The notes under the pieces are model-generated. The model saw only the letters and a program-made list of their open reading frames with translations. It made no database searches and was not told the origin of the DNA. From NCBI RefSeq assembly GCF_014466955.1, contig NZ_AP023396.1, forward strand, positions 2,108,001-2,172,000: a stretch of 64,000 nucleotides of DNA. The letters run 5' to 3'. Below are positions 8,269-16,956 of the stretch, in pieces. The first letter of the stretch is position 1. Every line of letters begins with the position of its first letter. The position numbers and the translations under genes were made by a program. This stretch comes from Nocardia wallacei (GTDB lineage: Bacteria > Actinomycetota > Actinomycetes > Mycobacteriales > Mycobacteriaceae).

Positions 8269-9216
8269 TCAACTATCCGCGAGGGCGTGCGCGACGGCCA
8301 GGTGCAGCCGCACCATGTCCGGTTCGTCGTCCTCCACCGCGTACGCGACTTCCTCCAGCGCACGCATGAACGCCCAGCCCCGGGCGCGTTCCGGGTCGAC
8401 CTCGAGGGCGCGGGCGGTGTGCCGCACGACTCGCCGGGCCTGCTCGGTCGTCGGTGCGCACTGCGTTTGGATCATGATCAGGAAGCCGGCGTCGAAGGCG
8501 GCCTCGCCCAGGTACGGTTTCGGGTCGATGAGCAACCAGGGTTCCCGCTCGGCGGCCAGGATATTGCCCAGGTGGGTGTCGCGGTTGACGATCAGCAACG
8601 GCCCGTCCGGGACGGCGAGCGTCTCGCACCAGGTGGCCGCCCGGTCGAACAGGACACGCGGAATCACCTGCGCGACTTCGGCATTCGGGTGGCCGAACAG
8701 AACCGTCCAGTCGGCGACCATGGCGGCCGCTTCGGGCAGGGCGGGGAACTCTTCGCCGATCCCGGTCGGCGGCCGTCGCAGGCGGCGATACAGCCGACCG
8801 GCCAGTTCGATCTTGTCGGCGTGCTCGGGACGCCCCTCCAGACTCGGGAAGCCGGGCTGGCGCAGCAGCGGCGTGCCCGGCCGGGCCCACTCCAGCAGCA
8901 GCGCTCCGGAGGTGGCATCGAAGTCGTACATCCGTACCGCGCCGTCGCCGCCGTAGCAGCGCAGCCCGGCCGGTTCGCCGACATTCTCCTCGTCGACCAC
9001 CGGGACCTTCAGCACCGCGACCGACCCGTCCGCACGCCGCACCGGCGCCACGAAGGAATGCGTGCCCCCGCGCAAGGAATCCCCGATCAGCTCCAGACCC
9101 CAACCGGCGCAGAGTTTGTCCACCACCGCGGGCAACCGGCGCAACCACTGTTCACCCCGCTCCTCGAAGACGGTGCGAATTGTCGACTCGACCTCGGGCG
9201 GCAGCGCGATCGGCAT
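8269..9216 (-). CDS. Aminoglycoside phosphotransferase-like kinase (streptomycin 6-kinase type)
   Basis: A 315-residue protein of the APH(6)/hydroxyurea-resistance kinase group. Lys70 in VAVLKVP is the likely ATP-binding lysine. The catalytic loop reads NRDTHLGN, with Asp213 and Asn218 kept and the usual first His replaced by Asn; LLIDPKPYLGE supplies the metal-binding Asp231. The longer frame to 9300 begins with a poor Arg-rich stretch, so the ATG at 9216 is preferred. Whether it confers resistance or phosphorylates a metabolite cannot be told from sequence. Confidence 0.8.
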   Translation of the reverse strand: MPIALPPEVESTIRTVFEERGEQWLRRLPAVVDKLCAGWGLELIGDSLRGGTHSFVAPVRRADGSVAVLKVPVVDEENVGEPAGLRCYGGDGAVRMYDFDATSGALLLEWARPGTPLLRQPGFPSLEGRPEHADKIELAGRLYRRLRRPPTGIGEEFPALPEAAAMVADWTVLFGHPNAEVAQVIPRVLFDRAATWCETLAVPDGPLLIVNRDTHLGNILAAEREPWLLIDPKPYLGEAAFDAGFLIMIQTQCAPTTEQARRVVRHTARALEVDPERARGWAFMRALEEVAYAVEDDEPDMVRLHLAVAHALADS

Positions 9217-9334
9217 CCGCCCAGCATTCCCGTCGAAGGTCGGGCCGCGCAATCGAATTCTTTCGCCGCCGCATGATCTCCCCGTGATCTGTCGCCGCAT
9301 ACGTGATCGGGCAGCGCCGACGCCGCTGTCGACT

Positions 9335-9340
9335 TAGGCT
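9335..9340 (+). promoter_or_regulatory. -10 element of a leaderless promoter for the DUF1707 gene
   Basis: TAGGCT, six bases before the GTG start at 9347, with no ribosome binding site. Inferred leaderless promoter. Confidence 0.45.
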
Positions 9341-9346
9341 GACGGC

Positions 9347-9739
9347 GTGGGGAACGAGAACTTGCGGGCGTCCGACGCCGATCGCGAGAAGTATGTCGCG
9401 CGTCTGCGCCTCGCCATGGACGAGGGCCGGTTGAATCTGCCCGAATTCGACGAGCGGGTGCAGCGGGTATATACCGCCCGGACGTACGGCGAACTGGAGC
9501 CGCTGCTGTCCGACCTTCCGGCCCAGCGCATTTCGCCGCACGCCGAGCGGTCGTCCGCGGGCCGGGTGCCGACGTGGGTGCTGATCATGTGGACCCCGTG
9601 GGTCTTCGTCAATCTGCTGTGCGTGGTGATCTGGCTGGCCACGGGAATGGGCTACTTCTGGCCGTTCTGGGTCGAGGTCCCGTGGGGCCTGGCCCTCTGC
9701 ATCCCCACCGCCATCGGCGTCATCACCAACCGCCGCTGA
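9347..9739 (+). CDS. DUF1707 (SHOCT-like) membrane protein
   Basis: A 130-residue protein. Residues ~5-57 match the actinobacterial DUF1707 pattern (LRASDADREKYVARLRLAMDEGRL, then EFDERVQRVYTARTYGELEPLLSDLP), an N-terminal helical domain of unknown function. Two hydrophobic segments follow (roughly residues 78-102 and 108-125), typical of the DUF1707-2TM arrangement. The GTG start is fixed by the family start and a -10 hexamer six bases upstream. It is followed by a strong hairpin shared with etfA. Confidence 0.88.
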   Translation: MGNENLRASDADREKYVARLRLAMDEGRLNLPEFDERVQRVYTARTYGELEPLLSDLPAQRISPHAERSSAGRVPTWVLIMWTPWVFVNLLCVVIWLATGMGYFWPFWVEVPWGLALCIPTAIGVITNRR

Positions 9740-9753
9740 GCAGTGCGGGACAC

Positions 9754-9791
9754 GCGAACGGCCCCGGGGCAGCTGCCCCGGGGCCGTTCGC
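9754..9791. terminator. Bidirectional hairpin terminator between the DUF1707 gene and etfA
   Basis: A perfect inverted repeat with 17-base arms (from GCGAACGGCCCCGGGGC) around a four-base centre, between two convergent genes. No long T run, as usual in actinobacteria. Confidence 0.75.
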
Positions 9792-9798
9792 GAGTGAA

Positions 9799-10758
9799 TC
9801 AGCCCTTGTGGGTCTTGACCGCCTCGGTCAGCTGCGGGGCGACGTTGAACAGGTCGCCCACGATGCCGTAGTCGCTGATCTCGAAGATCGGCGCTTCTTC
9901 GTCCTTGTTGACGGCGACGATGGTCTTCGAGGTCTGCATGCCGGCCCGGTGCTGGATCGCGCCGGAGATACCCAGGGCGACATACAGCTGCGGCGAGACC
10001 GTCTTACCGGTCTGGCCGACCTGGAACTGGCCCGGGTAGTAGCCGGAGTCGACGGCGGCACGCGAGGCGCCGACCGCGGCGCCGAGCGCGTCGGCCAGCG
10101 GCTCGACGACCTTGTGGAAGTTGTCCTCACTGCCGACGCCGCGGCCACCGGAGACCACGATGGTGGCCTCGGTGAGTTCCGGCCGGTCGCCGCCCGCGAC
10201 GGGCTCGCGGGAGGTCACCTTGGTGACGCCCTCTTCCTGCGCGGGGACCTCGACGGTCACCTTCTCGCCGGCGCCGGCCTGCGGGGCGGCCTCGACGGCG
10301 CCCGGGCGGACCGAGATCACCGGCACGTCGCCGGTGGCCTTGTAGTCCACGGTGAACGCGCCACCGAAGATGGAGCCGGTGACCGAGCCGTCGGACTTCA
10401 CGTCGATGACGTCCACCAGCAGGCCGGAGCCGATGCGCGCGGCCAGCCGACCGGACACCTCCTTGCCCTCGGCGGAGGCGGCGACCAGCACCGCGGCGGG
10501 GGAGGCGGACTCGACCAGACCGGCCAGCACGTCGACCTTGGGGGTCACCAGGAAGCCCTCGACGTCGTCGGACTCGGCGACGTAGATCTTCTCGGCGCCG
10601 GCCGCGGCCAGGGCGTCGGCGAGCTTGTCGGCGGTACCGGCCGCGCCGAGCACGACGGCGGCCGGGCTGCCCAGCGTGCGGGCGGCAGTGAGGAGTTCCG
10701 TGGTGACCTTCTTCGGCGCACCCTCCGCGTGCTCGACGAGCACGAGTACTTCTGCCAT
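9799..10758 (-). CDS. etfA: Electron transfer flavoprotein alpha subunit
   Basis: A 319-residue ETF alpha subunit (FixB). The C-terminal FAD domain is intact: [22 protein letters not shown], then [25 protein letters not shown]. With EtfB it accepts electrons from acyl-CoA and other dehydrogenases and passes them to an ETF:quinone oxidoreductase. It lies 69 bases downstream of etfB with a GGAGA-type ribosome binding site. The order matches Rv3029c-Rv3028c of M. tuberculosis. Confidence 0.96.
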   Translation of the reverse strand: MAEVLVLVEHAEGAPKKVTTELLTAARTLGSPAAVVLGAAGTADKLADALAAAGAEKIYVAESDDVEGFLVTPKVDVLAGLVESASPAAVLVAASAEGKEVSGRLAARIGSGLLVDVIDVKSDGSVTGSIFGGAFTVDYKATGDVPVISVRPGAVEAAPQAGAGEKVTVEVPAQEEGVTKVTSREPVAGGDRPELTEATIVVSGGRGVGSEDNFHKVVEPLADALGAAVGASRAAVDSGYYPGQFQVGQTGKTVSPQLYVALGISGAIQHRAGMQTSKTIVAVNKDEEAPIFEISDYGIVGDLFNVAPQLTEAVKTHKG

Positions 10759-10827
10759 TTGTTCTCTTCTCCTAGTATCGAGATTCTCGTCCGGCGGTCG
10801 AAAGCCGGCGCAGCGTACGGGCGCGGA

Positions 10828-11613
10828 TCAGATGACCTTCTGGCCGACCAGGTACTGGGCGATCTGGTTGCCGCCCTCGCCCTCGTCGACGATCTTCTCG
10901 CCCGCCGTGCGCGGCGGCTTCGGGGTGACAGCGGTGACGACGGAACCCGCGTTGCCCACACCGACGGTCGACGGGTCGATGCCCAGATCGGCCAGGGTGA
11001 AGGTCTGCACTTCCTTCTTCTTCGCGGCCATGATGCCCTTGAAGGACGGGAAGCGCGGCTCGTTGATCTTCTCGGTGACCGAGACGATGGCCGGGAGGCT
11101 GGCCTCGAGCTTGAACACGCCCTCGTCGGTCTCGCGCTCGCCGGAGATCTTCTCCCCGTCGACGCTCAGCTTCCGCAGGTGGGTGAGCTGGGGAATGCCC
11201 AGGTACTCGGCGATGATGGCCGGCACCGCACCGGAGCGGCCGTCGGTGGCCTCGTTGCCGGCGATGACCAGTTCGACGCCCTCGATCTGGCCCAGCGCAC
11301 CCGCCAGCACCCACGCGGTCTGCACGGCGTCGGAGCCGTGGATGGCGTCGTCCTTGACGTGGATGGCCTTGTCGGCGCCCATGGACAGCGCCTTGCGGAT
11401 GGCCTCGGTCGCGCGTTCGGGTCCCATGGCCAGGACGGTGACCTCGCCGCCCTGGGCTTCCTTGATCAGCAAGGCCTCTTCGACGGCGCGCTCGTTGATC
11501 TCGTCCAGGATCGCGTCGGCGGCCTCACGGTCGAGGGTGTAGTCACCGTCGGTCAGCTTGCGCTCGGACCAGGTGTCGGGAACCTGCTTGATCAGTACGA
11601 CGATGTTCGGCAT
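10828..11613 (-). CDS. etfB: Electron transfer flavoprotein beta subunit
   Basis: A 261-residue ETF beta subunit (FixA) starting MPNIVVLIKQVPD, the usual N-terminus. LLIKEAQGGEVTVLAMGPERATEAIRKALSMGAD and VELVIAGNEATDG are typical of the AMP-binding fold. The frame stays open to 11685 but family length and a GGAGGT ~12 bases upstream support the ATG at 11613. Co-transcribed with etfA. The divergent promoter region shared with the methyltransferase operon contains a 22-bp inverted repeat. Confidence 0.95.
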   Translation of the reverse strand: MPNIVVLIKQVPDTWSERKLTDGDYTLDREAADAILDEINERAVEEALLIKEAQGGEVTVLAMGPERATEAIRKALSMGADKAIHVKDDAIHGSDAVQTAWVLAGALGQIEGVELVIAGNEATDGRSGAVPAIIAEYLGIPQLTHLRKLSVDGEKISGERETDEGVFKLEASLPAIVSVTEKINEPRFPSFKGIMAAKKKEVQTFTLADLGIDPSTVGVGNAGSVVTAVTPKPPRTAGEKIVDEGEGGNQIAQYLVGQKVI

Positions 11614-11717
11614 TGGTCTTCGTCGACCTCCTGTTCTGGTGGCACGTGAGGTGGGGTCGCACGATCGGGGTGGCCGTACGTCCACGAAAAGTCTTCGTGC
11701 GGGACATTACCCTACGT

Positions 11718-11739
11718 TAAGTTACTCGTGGGTAACTTA
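11718..11739. promoter_or_regulatory. Inverted repeat operator between etfBA and the methyltransferase operon
   Basis: TAAGTTAC-N6-GTAACTTA, perfect 8-base arms, about 105 bases upstream of etfB and 70 bases upstream of the methyltransferase. A partly overlapping second pair (TTACCC 11707-11712, GGGTAA 11730-11735) suggests two sites. The layout suits a TetR-type repressor; the regulator is not encoded nearby. Confidence 0.5.
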
Positions 11740-11793
11740 GGGTGTGATGTTCTCCATCACTACTCCGAGCGCGGGTGTGATAGAGGCAACCGC

Positions 11794-11799
11794 TAACGT
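11794..11799 (+). promoter_or_regulatory. -10 element of a leaderless promoter for the methyltransferase operon
   Basis: TAACGT, seven bases before the ATG at 11807, with no ribosome binding site. This supports 11807 rather than the upstream in-frame ATG at 11744. Confidence 0.45.
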
Positions 11800-11806
11800 C
11801 GGTCGA

Positions 11807-12592
11807 ATGAGTGAGGCCGTTTTCTCCCCGGCGAACGGGGAGTCCGCCGCGGTGGACCCGCTACCTCTGACCGGTGAGCGGACGGTGCCGGGAGTCGCGG
11901 AGGAGAACTACTGGTTCCGCCGCCACGAGATCGTGTACGCGCGCCTGCTGGAGCGCTGCGCCGGCCGCACCGTACTGGAGGCCGGGTCGGGAGAAGGCTA
12001 CGGCGCCAACATGATTGCCGGGGTGGCCACCCGGGTGATCGGGCTGGACTACGACGTGAGCGCGGTCGAGCACGTGCGCGCGGCCTATCCGCGGGTGGAG
12101 ATGATCCAGGGCAACCTCGCCGAGCTGCCCTTCGACGACGAGTCGGTCGATGTGGTGGTCAATTTCCAGGTCATCGAACATCTCTGGGATCAGGCGCAAT
12201 TCCTGCGCGAATGCTCGCGAGTGCTGCGTCCGGGCGGTGAACTGCTGATCAGCACGCCGAACCGGATCACCTTCTCGCCGGGGCGCGACACCCCGCTCAA
12301 TCCCTTCCACACCCGCGAACTGAACGCCGCCGAACTCTCGGAGTTGTTGGTGGGCGCGGGTTTCCGGGTCGAGGTGATGACCGGCGTGCACCACGGTCCC
12401 GCACTGGCCGAACTGGATGTCAAGTGGGGTGGGTCGCTGATCGACGCGCAGATCCAGCGGGCGCTGGCCGGGGAGCCGTGGCCCGCCGAGTTGGCCGCCG
12501 ACGTCGCCGCTGTGCGGATCGATGACTTCGAACTGACGGCCGAGGATATCGACGCGAGCCTCGACCTGGTCGCCGTCGCGGTGAAGCCTTGA
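11807..12592 (+). CDS. SAM-dependent methyltransferase (Rv3030-like, methylglucose lipopolysaccharide locus)
   Basis: A 261-residue class I methyltransferase. Motif I reads VLEAGSGEGYG near residue 60, followed by VIGLDYD and a motif IV-like VDVVVNFQVIEHL. By order (methyltransferase, GH57, GT4, divergent from etfBA) it matches Rv3030, assigned to methylglucose lipopolysaccharide synthesis. The substrate is inferred from context. Its stop overlaps the next start as TTGA, so the enzymes are translationally coupled. An alternative start at 11744 would add 21 residues of low family resemblance. Confidence 0.88.
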   Translation: MSEAVFSPANGESAAVDPLPLTGERTVPGVAEENYWFRRHEIVYARLLERCAGRTVLEAGSGEGYGANMIAGVATRVIGLDYDVSAVEHVRAAYPRVEMIQGNLAELPFDDESVDVVVNFQVIEHLWDQAQFLRECSRVLRPGGELLISTPNRITFSPGRDTPLNPFHTRELNAAELSELLVGAGFRVEVMTGVHHGPALAELDVKWGGSLIDAQIQRALAGEPWPAELAADVAAVRIDDFELTAEDIDASLDLVAVAVKP

Positions 12593-14112
12593 CCGCAGTA
12601 CCCGGTCAGTTCACCCTGGTCCTGCACTCCCATCTGCCGTGGCTGGCCCATCACGGCCGCTGGCCGGTCGGCGAGGAGTGGCTGTACCAGTCCTGGGCGG
12701 CGTCCTATCTGCCCCTCGCCCGGGTACTGAGAACCCTTGCCGCCGAAGGGCGTTCGCATCTGCTGAGTTTCGGTATCACGCCGGTGCTGGCGGCGCAGCT
12801 CGACGACCCGCACAGCCTGGCGGGCATGCACCACTGGCTGGGCAACTGGCAGCTGCGCGCCGACGAGGCGGCGATGGCGGGCAATATCGCCCTCGGCGCG
12901 CACGAGCACCGGCTGGCCGCGGCGGCGCTCGCCGATTTCGAGCAGCGCTGGCGGCACGGCGGCTCGCCGGTCTGGCGCGAACTGATCGACGCCGGGACCA
13001 TCGAACTGCTCGGCGGCCCGCTGGCCCATCCGTTCCAGCCGCTGCTGGATCCGCGGCTGCGCGCCTTCGAGCTGACCGAGGGCCTGTCCGACGCCCGGCA
13101 CCGCTGGGGCCACACCCCGTCGGGCATCTGGGCGCCGGAATGCGGTTTCACGCCCGGTATGGAGAGCGGGTACGCGGCGGCGGGTGTGACGCATTTCATG
13201 GTCGACGGGCCCGCGCTGCGCGGCGACACCACGCTGGGCCGGCCGGTGTGGGATTCGGACGTGCTCGCGTTCGGGCGTGACCTGCAGGTCAGCTACCGGG
13301 TGTGGTCGCCGAAATCCGGATACCCGGGCCACACCGCCTACCGGGACTTCCACCACTACGACCACGCCACCGGTCTCAAGCCGAGCCGGGTCACCGGTAA
13401 GCAGGTCGCTGGCCCGGACAAGGCGCCCTACGACCCGGAGCTGGCCGACGCGGCGATCCGCACCGACGTCGAGGACTTCGTGCGCACCGTGCGGGAGCGA
13501 TTGCTCGCCGAATCCGCGCGGATCGGCCGCCCCGCGCTGGTGGTGGCCGCCTTCGACACCGAATTGTTCGGGCACTGGTGGCACGAGGGTCCGCAGTGGC
13601 TCGAGCAGGTGCTGCGCGCGCTGCCCGAGGCCGGGGTCACCGTCGGGACGCTGGCCGACGCGCGGGCGCGGGGTTTCGTCGGCGAGCCGGTGCGGCTGGC
13701 GGACTCGTCGTGGGGTTCCGGCAAGGACTGGCGGGTGTGGGCCGGAGACCAGGTGCGGGATCTGGTGGAGCTGAACGCCGATATCGTCCGGCTGACCCTG
13801 GACACGATGGACAAGGTGCGGTCGCAGGGCCACAGCCTGCGCGATCCGGTGGCCGACCAGTTGCTTCGCGAGGCGGTGCTGACCGTGTCCAGCGATTGGG
13901 CGTTCATGGTCAGCAAGGACTCCGCGGCCGGTTACGCCCGCGACCGCGCGCATCAGCACGCGCACGCCGTTCGCGAGATCGCGGCCGCGGTCGCCGCCGG
14001 ACAACTCGCCAAAGCCCGGCAGTTGGCGGCAGGATGGTACGCGGCCGACGGTTTGTTCCCGGCGCTCGACGCGCGCCGGCTCGCCGCGTCCGATACAGAA
14101 GGACCCGCATGA
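12589..14112 (+). CDS. GH57 alpha-glucan branching enzyme (Rv3031-like)
   Basis: A 507-residue glycoside hydrolase family 57 protein with a C-terminal DUF1957-type domain. HSHLPW near the N-terminus is the family signature. WAPECGFTPG places the likely nucleophile at Glu184, and AFDTELFGHWW places the acid/base at Asp323, as in GH57 branching enzymes. It would introduce alpha-1,6 branches into the glucan backbone of methylglucose lipopolysaccharide. The TTG start overlaps the upstream stop, and its own stop overlaps the glycosyltransferase ATG as ATGA. Confidence 0.92.
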   Translation: MTAVPGQFTLVLHSHLPWLAHHGRWPVGEEWLYQSWAASYLPLARVLRTLAAEGRSHLLSFGITPVLAAQLDDPHSLAGMHHWLGNWQLRADEAAMAGNIALGAHEHRLAAAALADFEQRWRHGGSPVWRELIDAGTIELLGGPLAHPFQPLLDPRLRAFELTEGLSDARHRWGHTPSGIWAPECGFTPGMESGYAAAGVTHFMVDGPALRGDTTLGRPVWDSDVLAFGRDLQVSYRVWSPKSGYPGHTAYRDFHHYDHATGLKPSRVTGKQVAGPDKAPYDPELADAAIRTDVEDFVRTVRERLLAESARIGRPALVVAAFDTELFGHWWHEGPQWLEQVLRALPEAGVTVGTLADARARGFVGEPVRLADSSWGSGKDWRVWAGDQVRDLVELNADIVRLTLDTMDKVRSQGHSLRDPVADQLLREAVLTVSSDWAFMVSKDSAAGYARDRAHQHAHAVREIAAAVAAGQLAKARQLAAGWYAADGLFPALDARRLAASDTEGPA

Positions 14113-15371
14113 AGATTCTGATGGTGTCGTGGGAGTACCCGCCGGTGGTGGTCGGCGGGCTGGGCCGGCACGTGCATCACCTCGCCACCGAGCTGGCCTC
14201 CGCCGGGCACGAGGTCGTGGTGCTGGCGCGCCGCCCGATGGGGACCGACTCCTCGACCCACCCCACCTACACCTTCATCGAGGACCGGGTGCTGGTGGTC
14301 GCGGCCGCCGAGGACCCGCCGTGTTTCGACTTCGGCGAGGACATGCTGGCGTGGACGCTGGCGATGGGCCACGCGATGGTGCGGGCCGGGATCGCGCTGA
14401 GCAAGCCGGGCATCGCCGAGGGCTGGACCCCGGATGTGGTGCACGCGCACGACTGGCTGGTCGCGCATCCGGCGATCGCGCTGGCCGAGCACTACGACGT
14501 GCCGCTGGTGTCGACCATCCACGCCACCGAGGCCGGCCGGCACAGCGGCTGGGTGTCCGGCCGGGTGAACCGGCAGGTGCATTCGGTGGAGTGGTGGCTG
14601 GCCCGTGACTCCGACGCGCTCATCACCTGCTCGGCGTCGATGCAGGACGAGGTGGAGCGGCTCTACGGTCCGGATTTGTCGCCGGTGACGGTGATCCGCA
14701 ACGGAATCGACGTGGGCGCGTGGAGTTTTCGCGAGCGCGCCCCGCGCTCGGGGCCGCCGAAACTGCTGTATGTCGGGCGGCTCGAGTACGAGAAGGGTGT
14801 GCAGGACGCGATCGCCGCGCTGCCGCGCATCCGCCGGGCGCATCCGGGCACCACGCTCACCATCGCCGGTGTCGGCACCCAGTTCGAATGGCTGCGCGAG
14901 CGCGCCCGCGCCCATCGGGTGGCGCGGGCGGTGAACTTCACCGGGCGCCTGGATCACACCGAACTGCTGGGCTGGCTGCACGGCGCCGACGCCATCGTGC
15001 TGCCCAGCCGCTACGAGCCGTTCGGGATCGTGGCCCTCGAGGCCGCCGCCGCGGGCACGCCGCTGGTCACCTCGAACGCGGGCGGTCTGGGTGAACTCGT
15101 CATCGACGGTGTCACCGGCGCCTCCTTCGCCCCCGCCGATGTGAACGGTCTCGTCGACGCGGTCTGCGCGGTCCTCGACGACCCGCCCACCGCCCAGGCC
15201 CGCGCGCACGCCGCCCGCGCCCGCCTCACCGCCGACTTCGCCTGGGACGTCGTCGCCGCCGAGACCATCCAGGTCTACCAGGGCGCCAAGCGCCGCGTCC
15301 GCAACCCGCTGGGCCGCCCGGTGGTCGTGGAACGTCCACTGCCGGAACGGGATCCGAACAACCCGTACTGA
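14109..15371 (+). CDS. GT4 alpha-(1-4)-glucosyltransferase (Rv3032-like)
   Basis: A 420-residue glycogen synthase-like glycosyltransferase. The N-terminal domain has the donor/acceptor glycine loop (EYPPVVVGGLGRHVHHLA). The C-terminal domain begins LLYVGRLEYEKGV and has the EX7E motif in SRYEPFGIVALEAAAAG. In mycobacteria the equivalent Rv3032 elongates methylglucose lipopolysaccharide and intracellular alpha-glucan. It is the last gene of the three-gene operon, coupled to the GH57 gene by an ATGA overlap. The longer open frame starting upstream is a shadow of the GH57 gene. Confidence 0.92.
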   Translation: MKILMVSWEYPPVVVGGLGRHVHHLATELASAGHEVVVLARRPMGTDSSTHPTYTFIEDRVLVVAAAEDPPCFDFGEDMLAWTLAMGHAMVRAGIALSKPGIAEGWTPDVVHAHDWLVAHPAIALAEHYDVPLVSTIHATEAGRHSGWVSGRVNRQVHSVEWWLARDSDALITCSASMQDEVERLYGPDLSPVTVIRNGIDVGAWSFRERAPRSGPPKLLYVGRLEYEKGVQDAIAALPRIRRAHPGTTLTIAGVGTQFEWLRERARAHRVARAVNFTGRLDHTELLGWLHGADAIVLPSRYEPFGIVALEAAAAGTPLVTSNAGGLGELVIDGVTGASFAPADVNGLVDAVCAVLDDPPTAQARAHAARARLTADFAWDVVAAETIQVYQGAKRRVRNPLGRPVVVERPLPERDPNNPY

Positions 15372-15430
15372 TCCTCTCCGTCGGCGGTGGACCGGCCGGG
15401 TACCGCCGGTGCCGAGGGCAGAATTTCGGC

Positions 15431-15742
15431 ATGGCCGTTCCGGCGACGCGCATGCAGGTGCCGGCTGTCGTGCGCATGATGCAACCCGTGCACGGTTACG
15501 ACGTGCGACGCGAACTGCTGTCCTGGCATGCCGACGAATGGGCCAACCTCGAACAGGGTTCGGTGTACGGCGCGATGAAGACCATGCAGCGCGACGGGTC
15601 GATCGCCGTCGAGGGTGTCGGGCAGGACGGCGCCCGGCCCGAACGCACGACCTATCGGCTGACCGCCGAGGGCGAGAAGGTCTTCGGCGACCTGCTGCGC
15701 GAGGCGCGCTGCGCCCGCAGCTTCGCCCGCGAGAACGCGTGA
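15431..15742 (+). CDS. PadR-family transcriptional regulator (short form)
   Basis: A 103-residue winged-helix protein. MQPVHGYDVRRELLSW and the recognition region SVYGAMKTMQRDGSIA are typical of PadR, and TTYRLTAEGEKVF is the wing. It is a short PadR without the long C-terminal dimerisation domain. No effector or target is apparent; the nearest downstream genes are the acyltransferases beyond the 25-bp repeats. Confidence 0.82.
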   Translation: MAVPATRMQVPAVVRMMQPVHGYDVRRELLSWHADEWANLEQGSVYGAMKTMQRDGSIAVEGVGQDGARPERTTYRLTAEGEKVFGDLLREARCARSFARENA

Positions 15743-16126
15743 CCCCGCCGCTGCGCGTCGGGGTAGCGGTGTAGGTGGCAGTGCCGGGGAGCGGTGTAGG
15801 TGGCAGTGCCGGGGAGCGGTGTAGGTGGTAGCGCCGGGGAGCGGTGTAGGTGGTAGCGCCGGGGAGCGGTGTAGGTGGTAGTGCCGGGGAGCGGTGCAGG
15901 CGATAGCGCCGGGGAACGGTGTGGTGATAGCGGAATGGTGTGGGCCTAGGTAAGTGGTGCGGTCCCAGGTAGGTGGGCGGTCCAGTTGTGCAGCAGGCAA
16001 ACTGGGCGAACCCGACGCATCGGGACGGTGAACGGCGCGTGTGACTGGCGTCTCGTTCACCGGACTGGCATCGGCCGGACACGCGATGGTAGCCGCGACG
16101 CTGATTCGGACTGGCTTCATCGGGAC
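15743..16126. other. 384-base gap holding a tandem repeat array and an acyltransferase promoter region
   Basis: No gene seen. About half is the 25-bp array (separate entry). The rest, 15930-16126, contains further degenerate GGTGNNGG-type sequence and presumably the promoter of the OlsB-like gene. Apparent ORFs crossing it on either strand encode only the repeat. Confidence 0.6.
15755..15929. repeat. 25-bp tandem repeat array, about 6-7 copies
   Basis: Unit GTGCCGGGGAGCGGTGTAGG plus TGGTA. Full copies lie at 15781-15805, 15806-15830, 15831-15855, 15856-15880 and 15881-15905; a 24-base degenerate copy lies at 15906-15929 and a partial one precedes 15781. The unit length is not a multiple of three and copies are head to tail without spacers, so this is an intergenic minisatellite, not a coding repeat or a CRISPR. 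Confidence 0.9.
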
Positions 16127-16951
16127 ATGACAACAATGTCCGTGCTGACAGCGCCGACCCGCACGACGGACACCGGGGTGGAGCGGCCACGGTACTCGCT
16201 GGTCGTGTCCTCCGACGCGGAGCACCGCCGGGCGGCACAGCGACTGCGCTACCGCGTCTTCGCCGCCGAGCCCGGATTCCACATTCCCGAGAGCGCCGAC
16301 GGCCTGGACGCCGATCGCTTCGACGAACACTGCGACCACCTGCTGGTGCGCGACGATCGCACCGACGAGTTCGTCGGCTGCTACCGGATGTTGCCTCCGC
16401 ATCAGGTCGCCACGGCGGGCGGGTACTACACCGCCACCGAATTCGACCTGGCCGCAATGGATCCCGAGGGGCGGCGGATCGTGGAGATGGGACGCGCCTG
16501 CGTGGTCCCCGAACACCGCAACGGTTCCACGCTGACACTCATGTGGGCGGGCATCCTGCACTACATCCAGCTCACCGGTTACGACTGGGTGATGGGCTGC
16601 GTGTCGGTGCCGATGCAGGACAGCCCCGGCGATCCGGCCGGTGTCAACGTGCGAGGCGTGCGGGATCTGTTGCTGCGCAAACACGGCGGCGATCCGGCCC
16701 GGCGGGTGCGGCCCTACCGCCCGGTGGTCGTGGACGGCCGCCCGCTCGACGAACTGGCGGCGCCCGCCCGCCCGAAACTTCCGCCGCTGTTGCGCGGCTA
16801 CCTCCGGCTGGGTGCGGAGATCTGCGGCGAACCCGCGCACGATCCGGACTTCGGCGTCGCGGATTTCGTGGCGCTGCTGGGCCTGGAAACCATCAACCGG
16901 CGCTACCTGGACCGCCTACAGAGCGCCGCGAACACCTTCGACGAACGGTGA
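16127..16951 (+). CDS. GNAT-fold N-acyltransferase, OlsB-like (Rv3027c-like)
   Basis: A 274-residue protein of the acyl-homoserine-lactone-synthase/ornithine-acyltransferase-like GNAT group (Acetyltransf_5). RLRYRVFAAEPGF, DEHCDHLLVRD, VGCYRMLPP, and IVEMGRACVVPEHRNG are the family blocks seen in OlsB. OlsB makes lyso-ornithine lipid by N-acylating ornithine. Together with the PlsC-like gene five bases downstream this could form an aminolipid pathway; the amino acid acceptor is unknown. Starts at 16127 and 16136 are both possible; upstream frame is noncoding. Confidence 0.8.
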   Translation: MTTMSVLTAPTRTTDTGVERPRYSLVVSSDAEHRRAAQRLRYRVFAAEPGFHIPESADGLDADRFDEHCDHLLVRDDRTDEFVGCYRMLPPHQVATAGGYYTATEFDLAAMDPEGRRIVEMGRACVVPEHRNGSTLTLMWAGILHYIQLTGYDWVMGCVSVPMQDSPGDPAGVNVRGVRDLLLRKHGGDPARRVRPYRPVVVDGRPLDELAAPARPKLPPLLRGYLRLGAEICGEPAHDPDFGVADFVALLGLETINRRYLDRLQSAANTFDER

Positions 16952-16956
16952 GATAG

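Noticed and set aside
8269..9216. Firm call as a streptomycin resistance gene
   Set aside because: The first residue of the catalytic HxD loop is Asn and such kinases are widespread with unknown substrates, so resistance is not claimed.
15755..15929. CRISPR array
   Set aside because: Units are contiguous with no unique spacers and there are no cas genes; the same holds for the 29-bp and 19-bp arrays.
13953..16538. 861-codon minus-strand frame crossing the 25-bp repeats
   Set aside because: Antisense to the glycosyltransferase, PadR and acyltransferase genes; its PPTPLPGA-like repeats are just the translated minisatellite.
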